A program made the position numbers and the translations under genes. 64,000 nt of DNA from assembly GCA_910584075.1 (NCBI GenBank), contig CAJTZI010000009.1:1-64000 (forward strand), given 5' to 3'. Source of the stretch: an uncultured Oscillibacter sp. Its GTDB lineage: Bacteria; Bacillota; Clostridia; Oscillospirales; Oscillospiraceae. Below the pieces are notes generated by a model. That model searched no databases and was not told the DNA's origin. It worked only from the letters and a program-made list of their open reading frames with translations. The stretch's first letter is position 1; each line of letters starts with the position of its first letter. Positions 33,360 to 40,868 of the stretch are shown here, piece by piece.

Positions 33360-33954
33360 CCTGCGGGAGCGCATTCGGATCTCGCCGGGATTCTGCCTGC
33401 TGGCAGCCTGGTTCACGCTGGGCAGCGGCTGGGAACTGCTGGGGACCGTGCTGGGCGCCGCCGCCCTTCATGAGCTGGGGCACTGCGGGGCACTGCGGCT
33501 GCTGGGAGTGCCGGTTACCGGACTGCGGATCGGCATCTTCGGAGCAGAGCTGGCAGCGGACCGGAGGGGACTTTCCTACCCAGGAGAGCTGGCGGCGGTG
33601 CTGGCGGGGCCGGGGGCAAACCTCCTGTGCGCCCTGCTGCTGACGGTGCTGGGCGGGACGAGATGGGTGGTGTTCACCGGAGCGAATCTGGTGCTGTGCG
33701 TCTTTAATCTGGTTCCTGTGCGGCCTCTGGACGGCGGACGGGCGCTGTATCTGCTGGCCGCCTGGGCCGCCGGGCCGGCGGCGGGGGAGATAGCCGCCCG
33801 GTGGACCAGCATGATCGCGGCGCTGGCACTGTCGGCGGCGCTGGTCTTTGTGATGGTCCGGACCGGCGGCAGCCTGTGGCTTCTCCCTGCGGCGGCGGGA
33901 CTGCTGTCGGCGGCGGGCCGGGAGCTGGCGGGGCAGGACTTCAAATATTCCTGA
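33343..33954 (+). CDS. M50 site-2 protease, SpoIVFB-like
   Basis: 203 aa integral membrane metalloprotease. Zinc motif HELGH at residues about 43-47 and second motif NLVPVRPLDGGRAL near residue 120 are both intact. SpoIVFB cleaves pro-sigma K in the mother cell. The size and paired upstream M23-domain gene fit SpoIVFB rather than the PDZ-containing RseP at 54878. The pro-sigma K substrate is not in this window. Start overlaps the upstream gene; no clear ribosome site, so coupling is likely. Confidence 0.83.
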   Translation: MWRLCDLRERIRISPGFCLLAAWFTLGSGWELLGTVLGAAALHELGHCGALRLLGVPVTGLRIGIFGAELAADRRGLSYPGELAAVLAGPGANLLCALLLTVLGGTRWVVFTGANLVLCVFNLVPVRPLDGGRALYLLAAWAAGPAAGEIAARWTSMIAALALSAALVFVMVRTGGSLWLLPAAAGLLSAAGRELAGQDFKYS

Positions 33955-33969
33955 TCTGTAAAAAAGTGC

Positions 33970-33998
33970 TTGCATTTTGTCGCGGCCTGTGGTATTCT
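33970..33998 (+). promoter_or_regulatory. Promoter of rplS
   Basis: TTGCAT (33970-33975), 17-bp spacer, TATTCT (33993-33998) with extended TG-G; near copy of the rpsB promoter. Confidence 0.8.
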
Positions 33999-34004
33999 AT
34001 TCAG

Positions 34005-34099
34005 GCTACAAAGGGCGGTCCTCTGCCGTGCGCCGGCGAAATGTGCCGGGGCGCTGCGAAAAGCGGTATGAACGCCTATATTTTAGGAGGAATATACCC
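34005..34099 (+). promoter_or_regulatory. rplS leader, candidate L19 autoregulatory RNA
   Basis: About 95-nt leader with a hairpin GCGCCGGC / GCC-GG-GGCGC (34030-34054) and a smaller GCG/CGC hairpin (about 34063-34075) ending at the ribosome site AGGAGGA. L19 leaders that fold this way are known in Bacillota. The match here is by position and general shape only. Confidence 0.4.
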
Positions 34100-34441
34100 A
34101 TGGATCTCATCAAGGAATTGAACAAGGAAACCCTGGCCCGTGAAGTGCCCGCCGTCAAGATCGGTGACACCGTCCGTGTCCACGTGAAGGTCAAGGAGGG
34201 CTCCCGTGAGCGCATCCAGGTCTTCGAGGGCACCGTCATCGCCAAGAAGCACGGCGGCATTGAGGAGACCATCACCGTCCGCCGCATCTCCTACGGTGTA
34301 GGCGTGGAGAAGGTATTCCCTGTGCACTCTCCCTCGATCGACAATATCCAGGTTGTCCGCAACGGCAAGGTCCGCCGGGCCAAGCTGTACTATCTGCGCG
34401 GCCGCGTGGGCAAGAGCGCCAAGGTCAAGGAGAAACTTTGA
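34100..34441 (+). CDS. rplS: 50S ribosomal protein L19
   Basis: 113 aa. Signatures GDTVRVHVKVKEGSRERIQVFEGTVIAKK, TITVRRISYGVGVEKVFPVHSP and RRAKLYYLRGRVGKSAKVKE span the whole protein. Located at the 30S-50S interface. The ATG at 34100 has AGGAGG 9 nt upstream. Starts the rplS-lepB-rbgA-rnhB neighbourhood. Confidence 0.98.
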   Translation: MDLIKELNKETLAREVPAVKIGDTVRVHVKVKEGSRERIQVFEGTVIAKKHGGIEETITVRRISYGVGVEKVFPVHSPSIDNIQVVRNGKVRRAKLYYLRGRVGKSAKVKEKL

Positions 34442-34452
34442 TCCGGAGATAA

Positions 34453-34477
34453 AGAGAGGCTGCGGCCTCTCTTTTTT
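34453..34477 (+). terminator. Terminator of rplS
   Basis: AGAGAGGC / GCCTCTCT (34453-34460, 34465-34472) with loop TGCG and a T6 run. Confidence 0.92.
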
Positions 34478-34489
34478 CTTACCTTGGGC

Positions 34490-34518
34490 TTGTGAAAGCG
34501 GAGATCTTTTGCTATACT
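34490..34518 (+). promoter_or_regulatory. Promoter of the lepB-lepB-rbgA operon
   Basis: TTGTGA (34490-34495), 17-bp spacer, TATACT (34513-34518) with TG ahead of the -10. Confidence 0.75.
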
Positions 34519-34547
34519 ATATGAATTAACAATCGGGAGCTTTGCCA

Positions 34548-35141
34548 ATGGGAAAGAGAAAGAGAGCGCGTCTGCCGGGCCGGGACCTGTACGAGTGGGT
34601 GCAGGCGCTGGTGTGCTCGGTGCTGGCGGTGGTGTTGCTGTTCACCTTCGCTGTCCGAATCATCGGCGTGTCCGGCGGCTCCATGCGGGAGACTCTGCAA
34701 AACGGCGATCTGCTGCTGGTGCTGGACGGATGGCTCTGCGGGGACTATGCCCCGGGGGATATTGTGATTCTGCGCAAGCCGGGATTTCACGAGGGAAGAC
34801 CCATTGTGAAGCGGATTGTTGCCGCGGCGGGACAGACGGTGGACATCGACTTTGATGCCGGGACCGTCTATGTGGACGGCGAGGCGCTGGCGGAGCCCTA
34901 TATCCGGGAGCCCACCCGCACGGACGAGGGGATGGCCTTCCCCCTGACGGTGCCGGAGGGCTGTGTCTTCGTCATGGGGGACAACCGCAACGGCAGTGAC
35001 GACAGTCGGAACCCGGCCCTGGGGCCGGTGGACACCCGCGGCGTTATCGGCAGGGCCGTTTACCTGGCTGTGCCAGGGGCGGCGGAGGAGAGCAGGGATC
35101 GGGATTGGTCCCGCATGGGAATGTTGAACCGGGAGGATTGA
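34548..35141 (+). CDS. lepB: Type I signal peptidase (first of two)
   Basis: 197 aa. Membrane helix near the N-terminus (LVCSVLAVVLLFTFAVRIIGV), then catalytic Ser in SGGSMRETL and catalytic Lys in IVKRIVAAAG; box E VFVMGDNRNGSDDSR is present. It removes signal peptides outside the membrane. Start ATG 34548 with GGGAGC 7 nt upstream. The adjacent paralogue is 6 nt downstream; first variant has GGSM where the second has GHSM. Confidence 0.93.
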   Translation: MGKRKRARLPGRDLYEWVQALVCSVLAVVLLFTFAVRIIGVSGGSMRETLQNGDLLLVLDGWLCGDYAPGDIVILRKPGFHEGRPIVKRIVAAAGQTVDIDFDAGTVYVDGEALAEPYIREPTRTDEGMAFPLTVPEGCVFVMGDNRNGSDDSRNPALGPVDTRGVIGRAVYLAVPGAAEESRDRDWSRMGMLNRED

Positions 35142-35146
35142 GAACA

Positions 35147-35764
35147 ATGGAAGAAAATACGGAAAAACTGCAAAATCAGTCGGGAGAGAACCAGCAGGAG
35201 AAGAAGTCCGACGGCAGAGAATCCTATGAGTGGGTGCAGGCGCTGGTGTGCTCCGTGCTGACAGTGGTGTTGCTGTTTACCTTCGGGGCACGGCTGATCG
35301 GGGTGGACGGCCACTCCATGCTGCCCACGCTCCAGAACGGGGACCGGATGCTGGTGCTGAACTCCATGCTGTATCACGACTACAAGTACAGCGACGTGGT
35401 GGTGCTGCGGAAGGACACCTTTTTGAAAGAGCCCATTGTCAAGCGTGTCATCGCTACGGCGGGACAGACGGTGGATATCGACTTTGACAGCGGCACCGTC
35501 TACGTGGAAGGCGAGCCCCTGCGGGAGGACTATATCAACGAGCTGACCTTCCTGGAGGAGGGGACGGAGTTCCCTCTTACCGTGCCGGAGGGACACATCT
35601 TCGTCATGGGGGACAACCGCAACCGCTCCAGTGACAGCCGGGACTCCAATCTTGGCACGGTGGACACCCGCTACGTCATCGGAAGAGCAGTGGCAGTGGC
35701 CTTCCCGGGCCCGGATGAGGAGACGCAGAGACGGGATTTCCGCCGGATCGGGGTGATCGCGTGA
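35147..35764 (+). CDS. lepB: Type I signal peptidase (second of two)
   Basis: 205 aa paralogue of the upstream gene: the block YEWVQALVCSVLxVVLLFTF is almost identical, giving a tandem duplication. Catalytic Ser in GHSMLPTL, Lys in IVKRVIATAG, and VMGDNRNRSSDSRDS. Has a longer polar cytoplasmic N-terminus. Overlaps rbgA by 4 nt (GTGA). ATG 35147 chosen, with GGAGG 10 nt upstream. Confidence 0.93.
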   Translation: MEENTEKLQNQSGENQQEKKSDGRESYEWVQALVCSVLTVVLLFTFGARLIGVDGHSMLPTLQNGDRMLVLNSMLYHDYKYSDVVVLRKDTFLKEPIVKRVIATAGQTVDIDFDSGTVYVEGEPLREDYINELTFLEEGTEFPLTVPEGHIFVMGDNRNRSSDSRDSNLGTVDTRYVIGRAVAVAFPGPDEETQRRDFRRIGVIA

Positions 35765-36636
35765 ACATCCAGTGGTATCCCGGCCACATGACCAAGACCC
35801 GCCGGATGATCGCCGAGCAGCTGAAAAATGTGGACGCCGTGTGCGAGATCCTGGACGCCCGCATTCCCGTCTCCAGCCGGAACCCGGACGTGGACCAGCT
35901 GACGGCGGGCAAGCCCCGACTTGTTGTTCTGAACCGGGTGGATCAGGCGGATCCGGAGGCCACAAAGCGGTGGGCCGCCTATTTTCGGGCGAAAGGATAC
36001 GCCGTTCTGGAGTCCAACGCCAAAGGCGGCGCGGGGACGGCGAAGTTTGCCGCCGCCGTCCGGGAGCTGCTGTCGGACAAGCTCCGGGCCTACGCCGAGA
36101 AGGGCCAGACCGGCCGGGTGGTTCGGGTGATGATTCTGGGTATTCCCAACGTGGGCAAGTCCACCTTGATCAACAAGGTGGCGGGCCGGAAGACGGCCAG
36201 GACCGAGGACCGGCCCGGCGTCACCCGCTCCAAGCAGTGGGTGCCCATTGACAAGGGGCTGGAGCTGCTGGACACCCCCGGCATCCTCTGGCCCAAGTTC
36301 GAGGACCAGAGCGTGGGCCTGAATCTGGCCTACACCGGCGCGGTGAAGGACGACGTTCTGGATGTGGAGACCCTGGGCTGTCATCTGATGGCCTACCTGG
36401 GGGAGCGGTATCCCGGCGCCCTGACGGCGGGGTATAAGCTGCCGTCCATCCCGGAGCGGGAAGAAGGAGAGAACGACATCGCCTACGGCTACCGTCTGCT
36501 GGAGGCGGCGGGCCGCCGGCGGGGCTTTCTGATCTCCGGCGGCGAGGTGGACACGGAGCGCATGGCGAAGATTCTGCTGGACGAGTTCCGGGGCGGCAGG
36601 CTGGGGCGGTTTACGCTGGAGGAGCCGGAAGTCTGA
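35761..36636 (+). CDS. rbgA: Ribosome biogenesis GTPase RbgA (YlqF)
   Basis: Late 50S subunit assembly GTPase. 291 aa with circularly permuted G motifs: G4 LNRVDQAD first, then G1 GIPNVGKST and G3 DTPGILWP, followed by the C-terminal ANTAR-like helical RNA-binding part. G4 is NRVD in place of NKxD. GTG start overlaps the preceding stop. The order rplS-...-rbgA-rnhB is conserved in Bacillota. Confidence 0.95.
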   Translation: MNIQWYPGHMTKTRRMIAEQLKNVDAVCEILDARIPVSSRNPDVDQLTAGKPRLVVLNRVDQADPEATKRWAAYFRAKGYAVLESNAKGGAGTAKFAAAVRELLSDKLRAYAEKGQTGRVVRVMILGIPNVGKSTLINKVAGRKTARTEDRPGVTRSKQWVPIDKGLELLDTPGILWPKFEDQSVGLNLAYTGAVKDDVLDVETLGCHLMAYLGERYPGALTAGYKLPSIPEREEGENDIAYGYRLLEAAGRRRGFLISGGEVDTERMAKILLDEFRGGRLGRFTLEEPEV

Positions 36637-36674
36637 AGAGAGGATATTCAGCCAACAGTGGAGGGAGAGCGAAT

Positions 36675-37052
36675 ATGGTGGTGGAGCATGCGGGACCGTG
36701 CCGGGAGCGGCTGCTGGGTCGGCTGGTGCTGTGCGCCTTGATCTGGGTCGGGCTTCACGCCGTCACTGCCTTCCGGAATTTCATCACGCTGTTGGACTGT
36801 TCTTTCAGCGGATTTGCACCGATGTCCATTCTCCTGGGACTGGCATATGTTCTCAGTCTGCTTGCGGTGGATGTGTTTACCTGTGTTACCAGAAGCCGGA
36901 CAGCCGCCGGAATTTTTATGAAGTTCTGGGCAGTGTGCGGACTGTTGGCTGTTGGGATTTCTCTTGGGGACATGGGACTTCTGACAGATATTTTTCTGCT
37001 TCTGTCCGGTCTGCTGACGCCGTGCTTTCCGCTGTCCTGGCTGCGGGAATAG
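36675..37052 (+). CDS. Small four-helix membrane protein, unknown
   Basis: 125 aa, mostly hydrophobic with about four predicted helices (around residues 15-33, 45-65, 80-96 and 100-120). GGAGGGAGAG precedes the ATG. No recognised family. Lower GC and fewer CGG/GCC codons than its neighbours suggest it may be a later arrival between rbgA and rnhB. Confidence 0.65.
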   Translation: MVVEHAGPCRERLLGRLVLCALIWVGLHAVTAFRNFITLLDCSFSGFAPMSILLGLAYVLSLLAVDVFTCVTRSRTAAGIFMKFWAVCGLLAVGISLGDMGLLTDIFLLLSGLLTPCFPLSWLRE

Positions 37053-37158
37053 ATTGATTTTTTGGCGTTCCAGGCGGTGGTTTTCCTGCTGTGGCTAGCC
37101 CAGTTTACGTATATGGCGTGACTCCACCGCCGGTCAAAAAAGAGAGGAGAGACAGCCC

Positions 37159-37782
37159 ATGGACCTGTGGATTCCGGAGCGGGAACAGTGGAATAAAGGG
37201 TTTGCCCTTCTCTGCGGCGTGGATGAGGCGGGGGCCGGCCCCCTGGCGGGTCCGGTGTACGCTGCCGCCGTCATCCTCCCCCGGGAGATTGACATTCCGG
37301 GTCTGAATGACTCCAAGAAACTGACGGAAAAGAGGCGGGAGGCCCTGTATGAGGCCATTGTCTCCAGAGCGGGATCGTGGTCCGTAGCCCAGGTGGAGGC
37401 GGAGGAGATCGACCAGATGGATATCCTCAATGCCCGGATGCTGGCTATGCAGCGGGCCATCGACGGATTGTCCGCCCAGCCGGATCTCTGCCTCATCGAC
37501 GGCAACCGGGACCACGGCAGCCGGGTCGCCATCACCGCACCCCATGTCACCCTGGTAGGCGGCGATGGAAAGAGCGCCTCCATTGCGGCGGCGTCCATCC
37601 TGGCCAAGGTCAGCCGGGACCGCTATGTTTCCACAGAGCTGGGGGCTCTGTATCCCCAGTATCAGTTTGCCAGACACAAGGGCTACGGTACCAGGCTCCA
37701 CTACGAGATGCTGGACCGGTACGGCCCCTGTCCGGCCCACCGGAGGAGCTTTTTGAAAAAGTGGGAGGCGAGGCGTTCGTGA
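37159..37782 (+). CDS. rnhB: Ribonuclease HII
   Basis: Removes ribonucleotides from DNA-RNA hybrids. 207 aa with catalytic acids in CGVDEAGAGPLAGPV (Asp, Glu), LIDGN (Asp) and the later SIAAASILAKVSRDRY segment. The conserved GRG motif that senses the 2'-OH reads GAG here, with Ala (codon 37234-37236) for Arg. Start ATG 37159 preceded by GAGGAGAG. Overlaps yraN by 4 nt. Confidence 0.95.
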   Translation: MDLWIPEREQWNKGFALLCGVDEAGAGPLAGPVYAAAVILPREIDIPGLNDSKKLTEKRREALYEAIVSRAGSWSVAQVEAEEIDQMDILNARMLAMQRAIDGLSAQPDLCLIDGNRDHGSRVAITAPHVTLVGGDGKSASIAAASILAKVSRDRYVSTELGALYPQYQFARHKGYGTRLHYEMLDRYGPCPAHRRSFLKKWEARRS

Positions 37783-38141
37783 GCGGAGCCAGAGACGCCG
37801 GAGACCGGGGCGAACGGGCCGCAGCGGAATTTTTGGAGCGGCAGGGCTGTGAGCTCCTGGCTGCCCAGTGGAGGTGCCGGTACGGTGAGCTGGATCTGGT
37901 GGCCCGGTCCCGGGACGGAGTGATCTGCTTTGTGGAGGTAAAGCTCCGGGGAGCCGGAGCCATCGGCCTGCCCCGGGAGTTTGTGGACGGACGCAAGCGG
38001 GACCGGCTCCGAAAGGCCGCCATGGCCTATCTGCTGGAAACCGGTCTGGACGACGTCCGCGCCCGGTTTGACGTGGCGGAGGTCTATGTGGGAAAGAACG
38101 GCTCCCTCCGGGTGGAATATCTGGAGGACGCGTTTACATAA
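37779..38141 (+). CDS. yraN: YraN/UPF0102-family nuclease-fold protein
   Basis: 120 aa. Restriction-endonuclease-like core: GERAAAEFL, the GELDLVARSRDGVICFVEVKLR motif (acidic pair and ExK). Usually follows rnhB; role thought to be in DNA processing but unsettled. GTG at 37779 overlaps the rnhB stop, with GGGAGG upstream. Confidence 0.9.
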   Translation: MSGARDAGDRGERAAAEFLERQGCELLAAQWRCRYGELDLVARSRDGVICFVEVKLRGAGAIGLPREFVDGRKRDRLRKAAMAYLLETGLDDVRARFDVAEVYVGKNGSLRVEYLEDAFT

Positions 38142-38169
38142 CAATTACCCTGAAAGTGAGGCAACACAG

Positions 38170-39654
38170 ATGAAATATTACAGCACACGGGACAAATACC
38201 TCCGTATGGATTCGGCGGAAGCCGTCAAGATGGGCCTGAGCCGTGACGGCGGACTGCTGACGCCGGAGGCCATTCCCCAGATCGACCGGGCGTTTTTGGA
38301 GAGTTTGGTGAACCAGCGGTATCAGACCCGGGCGGCCAGGGTGATGGGGCTGTACCTGACGGACTACACGGAGGAGGAGCTGCTCACCTTTGCGGAGAAC
38401 GCCTACGGTCCCGACAAGTTTGACACGGAGGCGGTGGCTCCGGTCCGGACGCTGGACGGCGCCACTCACTGCCTGGAGCTGTGGCACGGTCCCACCTCTG
38501 CCTTCAAGGACATGGCCCTCCAGATGCTGCCCCAGCTGCTGTCCGCGGCCCTGCGGAAGACCGGGGAGGGCAAGACGGCCTGCATTCTGGTGGCCACCTC
38601 CGGAGACACCGGCAAGGCCGCCATGGAGGGCTTTGCCGGTGTGCCCCAGACAAAAATCATGGTCTTCTATCCCAAGGACGGCGTGTCCAAAGTACAGGAG
38701 GCCCAGATGGTCACCCAGGAGGGAGAGAACGTAGGCGTGTGCGCCGTGGCGGGCAACTTTGATGACGCCCAGGCCGGTGTGAAGCGTATTTTCTCCGATT
38801 CTGCCATGCGGGAGACCCTGGCGGGCCGGGGGTATTTCCTCTCCTCCGCCAACTCCATCAACTGGGGGCGCATCCTGCCCCAGGTGGTGTACTATATCTC
38901 CGCCTACTGCGACCTGGTTCGGGACGGAAAACTGGACATGGGGGAGCGGGTGAACTTCTGCGTTCCCACCGGCAATTTCGGCGACATTCTGGCGGCGTAC
39001 TACGCAAAGCGCATGGGCCTGCCTGTTGGGAAGCTGATCTGTGCCTCCAACCGCAACGACGTGCTGACGGATTTCCTCCGCACCGGCGTCTACGACCGCA
39101 ACCGCCCCTTCCACACCACCATGAGCCCCTCCATGGATATTCTGGTGTCCAGCAATCTGGAGCGGCTGCTGTTCGACCTCTCCGGGGAGAACGATGAAGA
39201 GGTCCGGGGCTATATGGAGGCCCTGAGCAGAGATGGACAGTACCAGGTCTCCGGGCAGATTAAGGCGGCCCTGAAAGAGGAGTTCTGGGGCGGCTTCTGC
39301 GGCGAGGAGGAGACCACCGCCGCCATTGCGGAGAATTACAAAAAGGGATATCTCATCGACACCCATACCGCCGTGGCCGCCAGCGTCATGGAGCAGTACC
39401 GCCGGGAGACCGGGGACCAGACCGTGACAGTGTTCGTCTCCACCGCGTCCCCTTACAAGTTCTGCAATCACGTCCTCACAGCCATTGGAGAGGCTCCGGC
39501 GGGGGACGGTGTGGAGCTGCTGGACCAGCTCAACGCCGCCACCGGTGTGACCGTGCCCCGGCGGCTGGCGGCTCTCAAGGGCAAGCAACGGCGCTTTGAC
39601 CTCACCTGCGAGAAGGCGGGCATGGACGATGTGGTGCTGGAGTTTTTGAAGTGA
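38170..39654 (+). CDS. thrC: Threonine synthase
   Basis: PLP enzyme that makes threonine from O-phosphohomoserine. 494 aa. The N-terminal Thr_synth_N block (MKYYSTRDKYLRMDSAEAVKMGLSRDGGLLTPE) and the PLP lysine in HGPTSAFKDMALQ are clear, followed by VATSGDTGKAAMEGF (phosphate loop). Belongs to the longer, E. coli/yeast-type class. ATG at 38170 chosen; upstream sequence is the yraN region. Confidence 0.95.
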   Translation: MKYYSTRDKYLRMDSAEAVKMGLSRDGGLLTPEAIPQIDRAFLESLVNQRYQTRAARVMGLYLTDYTEEELLTFAENAYGPDKFDTEAVAPVRTLDGATHCLELWHGPTSAFKDMALQMLPQLLSAALRKTGEGKTACILVATSGDTGKAAMEGFAGVPQTKIMVFYPKDGVSKVQEAQMVTQEGENVGVCAVAGNFDDAQAGVKRIFSDSAMRETLAGRGYFLSSANSINWGRILPQVVYYISAYCDLVRDGKLDMGERVNFCVPTGNFGDILAAYYAKRMGLPVGKLICASNRNDVLTDFLRTGVYDRNRPFHTTMSPSMDILVSSNLERLLFDLSGENDEEVRGYMEALSRDGQYQVSGQIKAALKEEFWGGFCGEEETTAAIAENYKKGYLIDTHTAVAASVMEQYRRETGDQTVTVFVSTASPYKFCNHVLTAIGEAPAGDGVELLDQLNAATGVTVPRRLAALKGKQRRFDLTCEKAGMDDVVLEFLK

Positions 39655-39748
39655 AGAGGGAGGCGGCAAAGGTCCAGGCGCTGAAATGCCGGTGCACTTG
39701 GTGCGGCCGGCCTGCTTTTATGGTGGAGAGATGCAGGAGGGACGCTGT

Positions 39749-40057
39749 ATGCGAAAGCTGAAGCGAAAGCACGCCAGACTCTTCTGGGGTCTGTTCTGGA
39801 CATTTTGGGGCCTGGAGGGCGCGGCGTGGGTTCTGCGGCTGGCAGGGGGAGAGCGCCTTTTGGCCGCGGCCAGCTGGATCGCGCCTCTGGCGTTTCTCCC
39901 GCTGGCGGGGGCGGGGCTGCTCTGGCGCTTTCGTCTTCAGTGTCCCAACTGCCGTGACCGGAGCCGGAGCGGCTCCGTCCGGCTGAACCCCCAAAAAACG
40001 GACCGCTGCAAGAGCTGCGGCCGGCCCATCCTCTTTGACGATCAGGCGGAGGAATAA
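39749..40057 (+). CDS. Small membrane protein with zinc-ribbon-like tail
   Basis: 102 aa: two hydrophobic helices (about residues 12-30 and 42-62) then a C-terminal CPNC...CKSCG pair spaced by about 24 residues, likely binding one zinc. AGGAGG lies 8 nt ahead of the ATG. No named family recognised. It sits between thrC and a phosphoesterase, probably cotranscribed. Confidence 0.65.
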   Translation: MRKLKRKHARLFWGLFWTFWGLEGAAWVLRLAGGERLLAAASWIAPLAFLPLAGAGLLWRFRLQCPNCRDRSRSGSVRLNPQKTDRCKSCGRPILFDDQAEE

Positions 40058-40080
40058 ATTCACGGAAGGGAGGGGCTCGT

Positions 40081-40767
40081 ATGGCCCTCTACGCCATTGG
40101 AGACCTGCACCTCTCCCTGGCGGTGGACAAGTCCATGGAGATCTTCGGCCCGGCCTGGGAGAACTATGTCTTTCGCATTGAGGAGGGGCTGTCTGTCCTG
40201 GGGCCGGAGGACACGCTGATTCTGGCCGGGGATACCTCCTGGGGCATGACACTGGAGGAGGCGGAGGCGGATTTCCGATTTCTGGACCGCTTTCCCGGGA
40301 AAAAGTACCTCATCAAGGGCAACCACGACTACTGGTGGACCACCGCCGCCAAGCTCCGCCGGTTTTTTGAGGAGAAGGACATCCATACCTTGGACATCCT
40401 CCACAACAGCTGTGCATTTTACGGGGACTATGCCCTCTGCGGCACCCGGGGCTGGTTTCTGGAGGAGGAGCAGAGGCCCCATAACGCCAAGGTGCTGAAC
40501 CGGGAGGTCATGCGGCTGGAGACCTCCCTGGCGGCGGCGGGGGAGCGGCCCATTTTGTGCTTTCTTCACTACCCGCCCATGTACCAGGGCTATCAGTGCC
40601 CGGAGATCCTGGCGATGCTGGAGAAGTACCGTGTTCAAAGCTGCTGCTACGGTCATCTCCACGGCCCCGCCATCCGCCGCAGATGGGAGGGAGAGCGGCA
40701 CGGAACCGGCTTTTCTCTTATCTCCGCCGACTATCTGGGGTTTGCACCAAAAAAAATCTGCGAATAG
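40081..40767 (+). CDS. Calcineurin-like metallophosphoesterase
   Basis: 228 aa with all five metal-binding blocks in order: IGDLHL, LAGDTSWG, KGNHDYW, FLHYPPMY and GHLHG. This is the COG1768-like group of Bacillota phosphoesterases. The DxH...GDxxW...GNHD spacing is normal. Substrate unknown. Confidence 0.9.
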   Translation: MALYAIGDLHLSLAVDKSMEIFGPAWENYVFRIEEGLSVLGPEDTLILAGDTSWGMTLEEAEADFRFLDRFPGKKYLIKGNHDYWWTTAAKLRRFFEEKDIHTLDILHNSCAFYGDYALCGTRGWFLEEEQRPHNAKVLNREVMRLETSLAAAGERPILCFLHYPPMYQGYQCPEILAMLEKYRVQSCCYGHLHGPAIRRRWEGERHGTGFSLISADYLGFAPKKICE

Positions 40768-40810
40768 TGGAAAATTAGTTGAAAAAGGGCTGGTAATTTC
40801 AGAATTCTTC

Positions 40811-40819
40811 TGGTAAAAT
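40811..40819 (+). promoter_or_regulatory. Extended -10 promoter candidate for tig
   Basis: TGGTAAAAT, an extended -10 without a good -35, about 50 nt before the tig start. Confidence 0.35.
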
Positions 40820-40868
40820 AAATACTCGCACCGGCGTGGAGCCGGCGATGAACGGAGGAGTAGACAAC

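Noticed and set aside
36637..37158. Insertion sequence around the unknown membrane gene
   Set aside because: No inverted repeats or transposase; only a mild composition change was seen.
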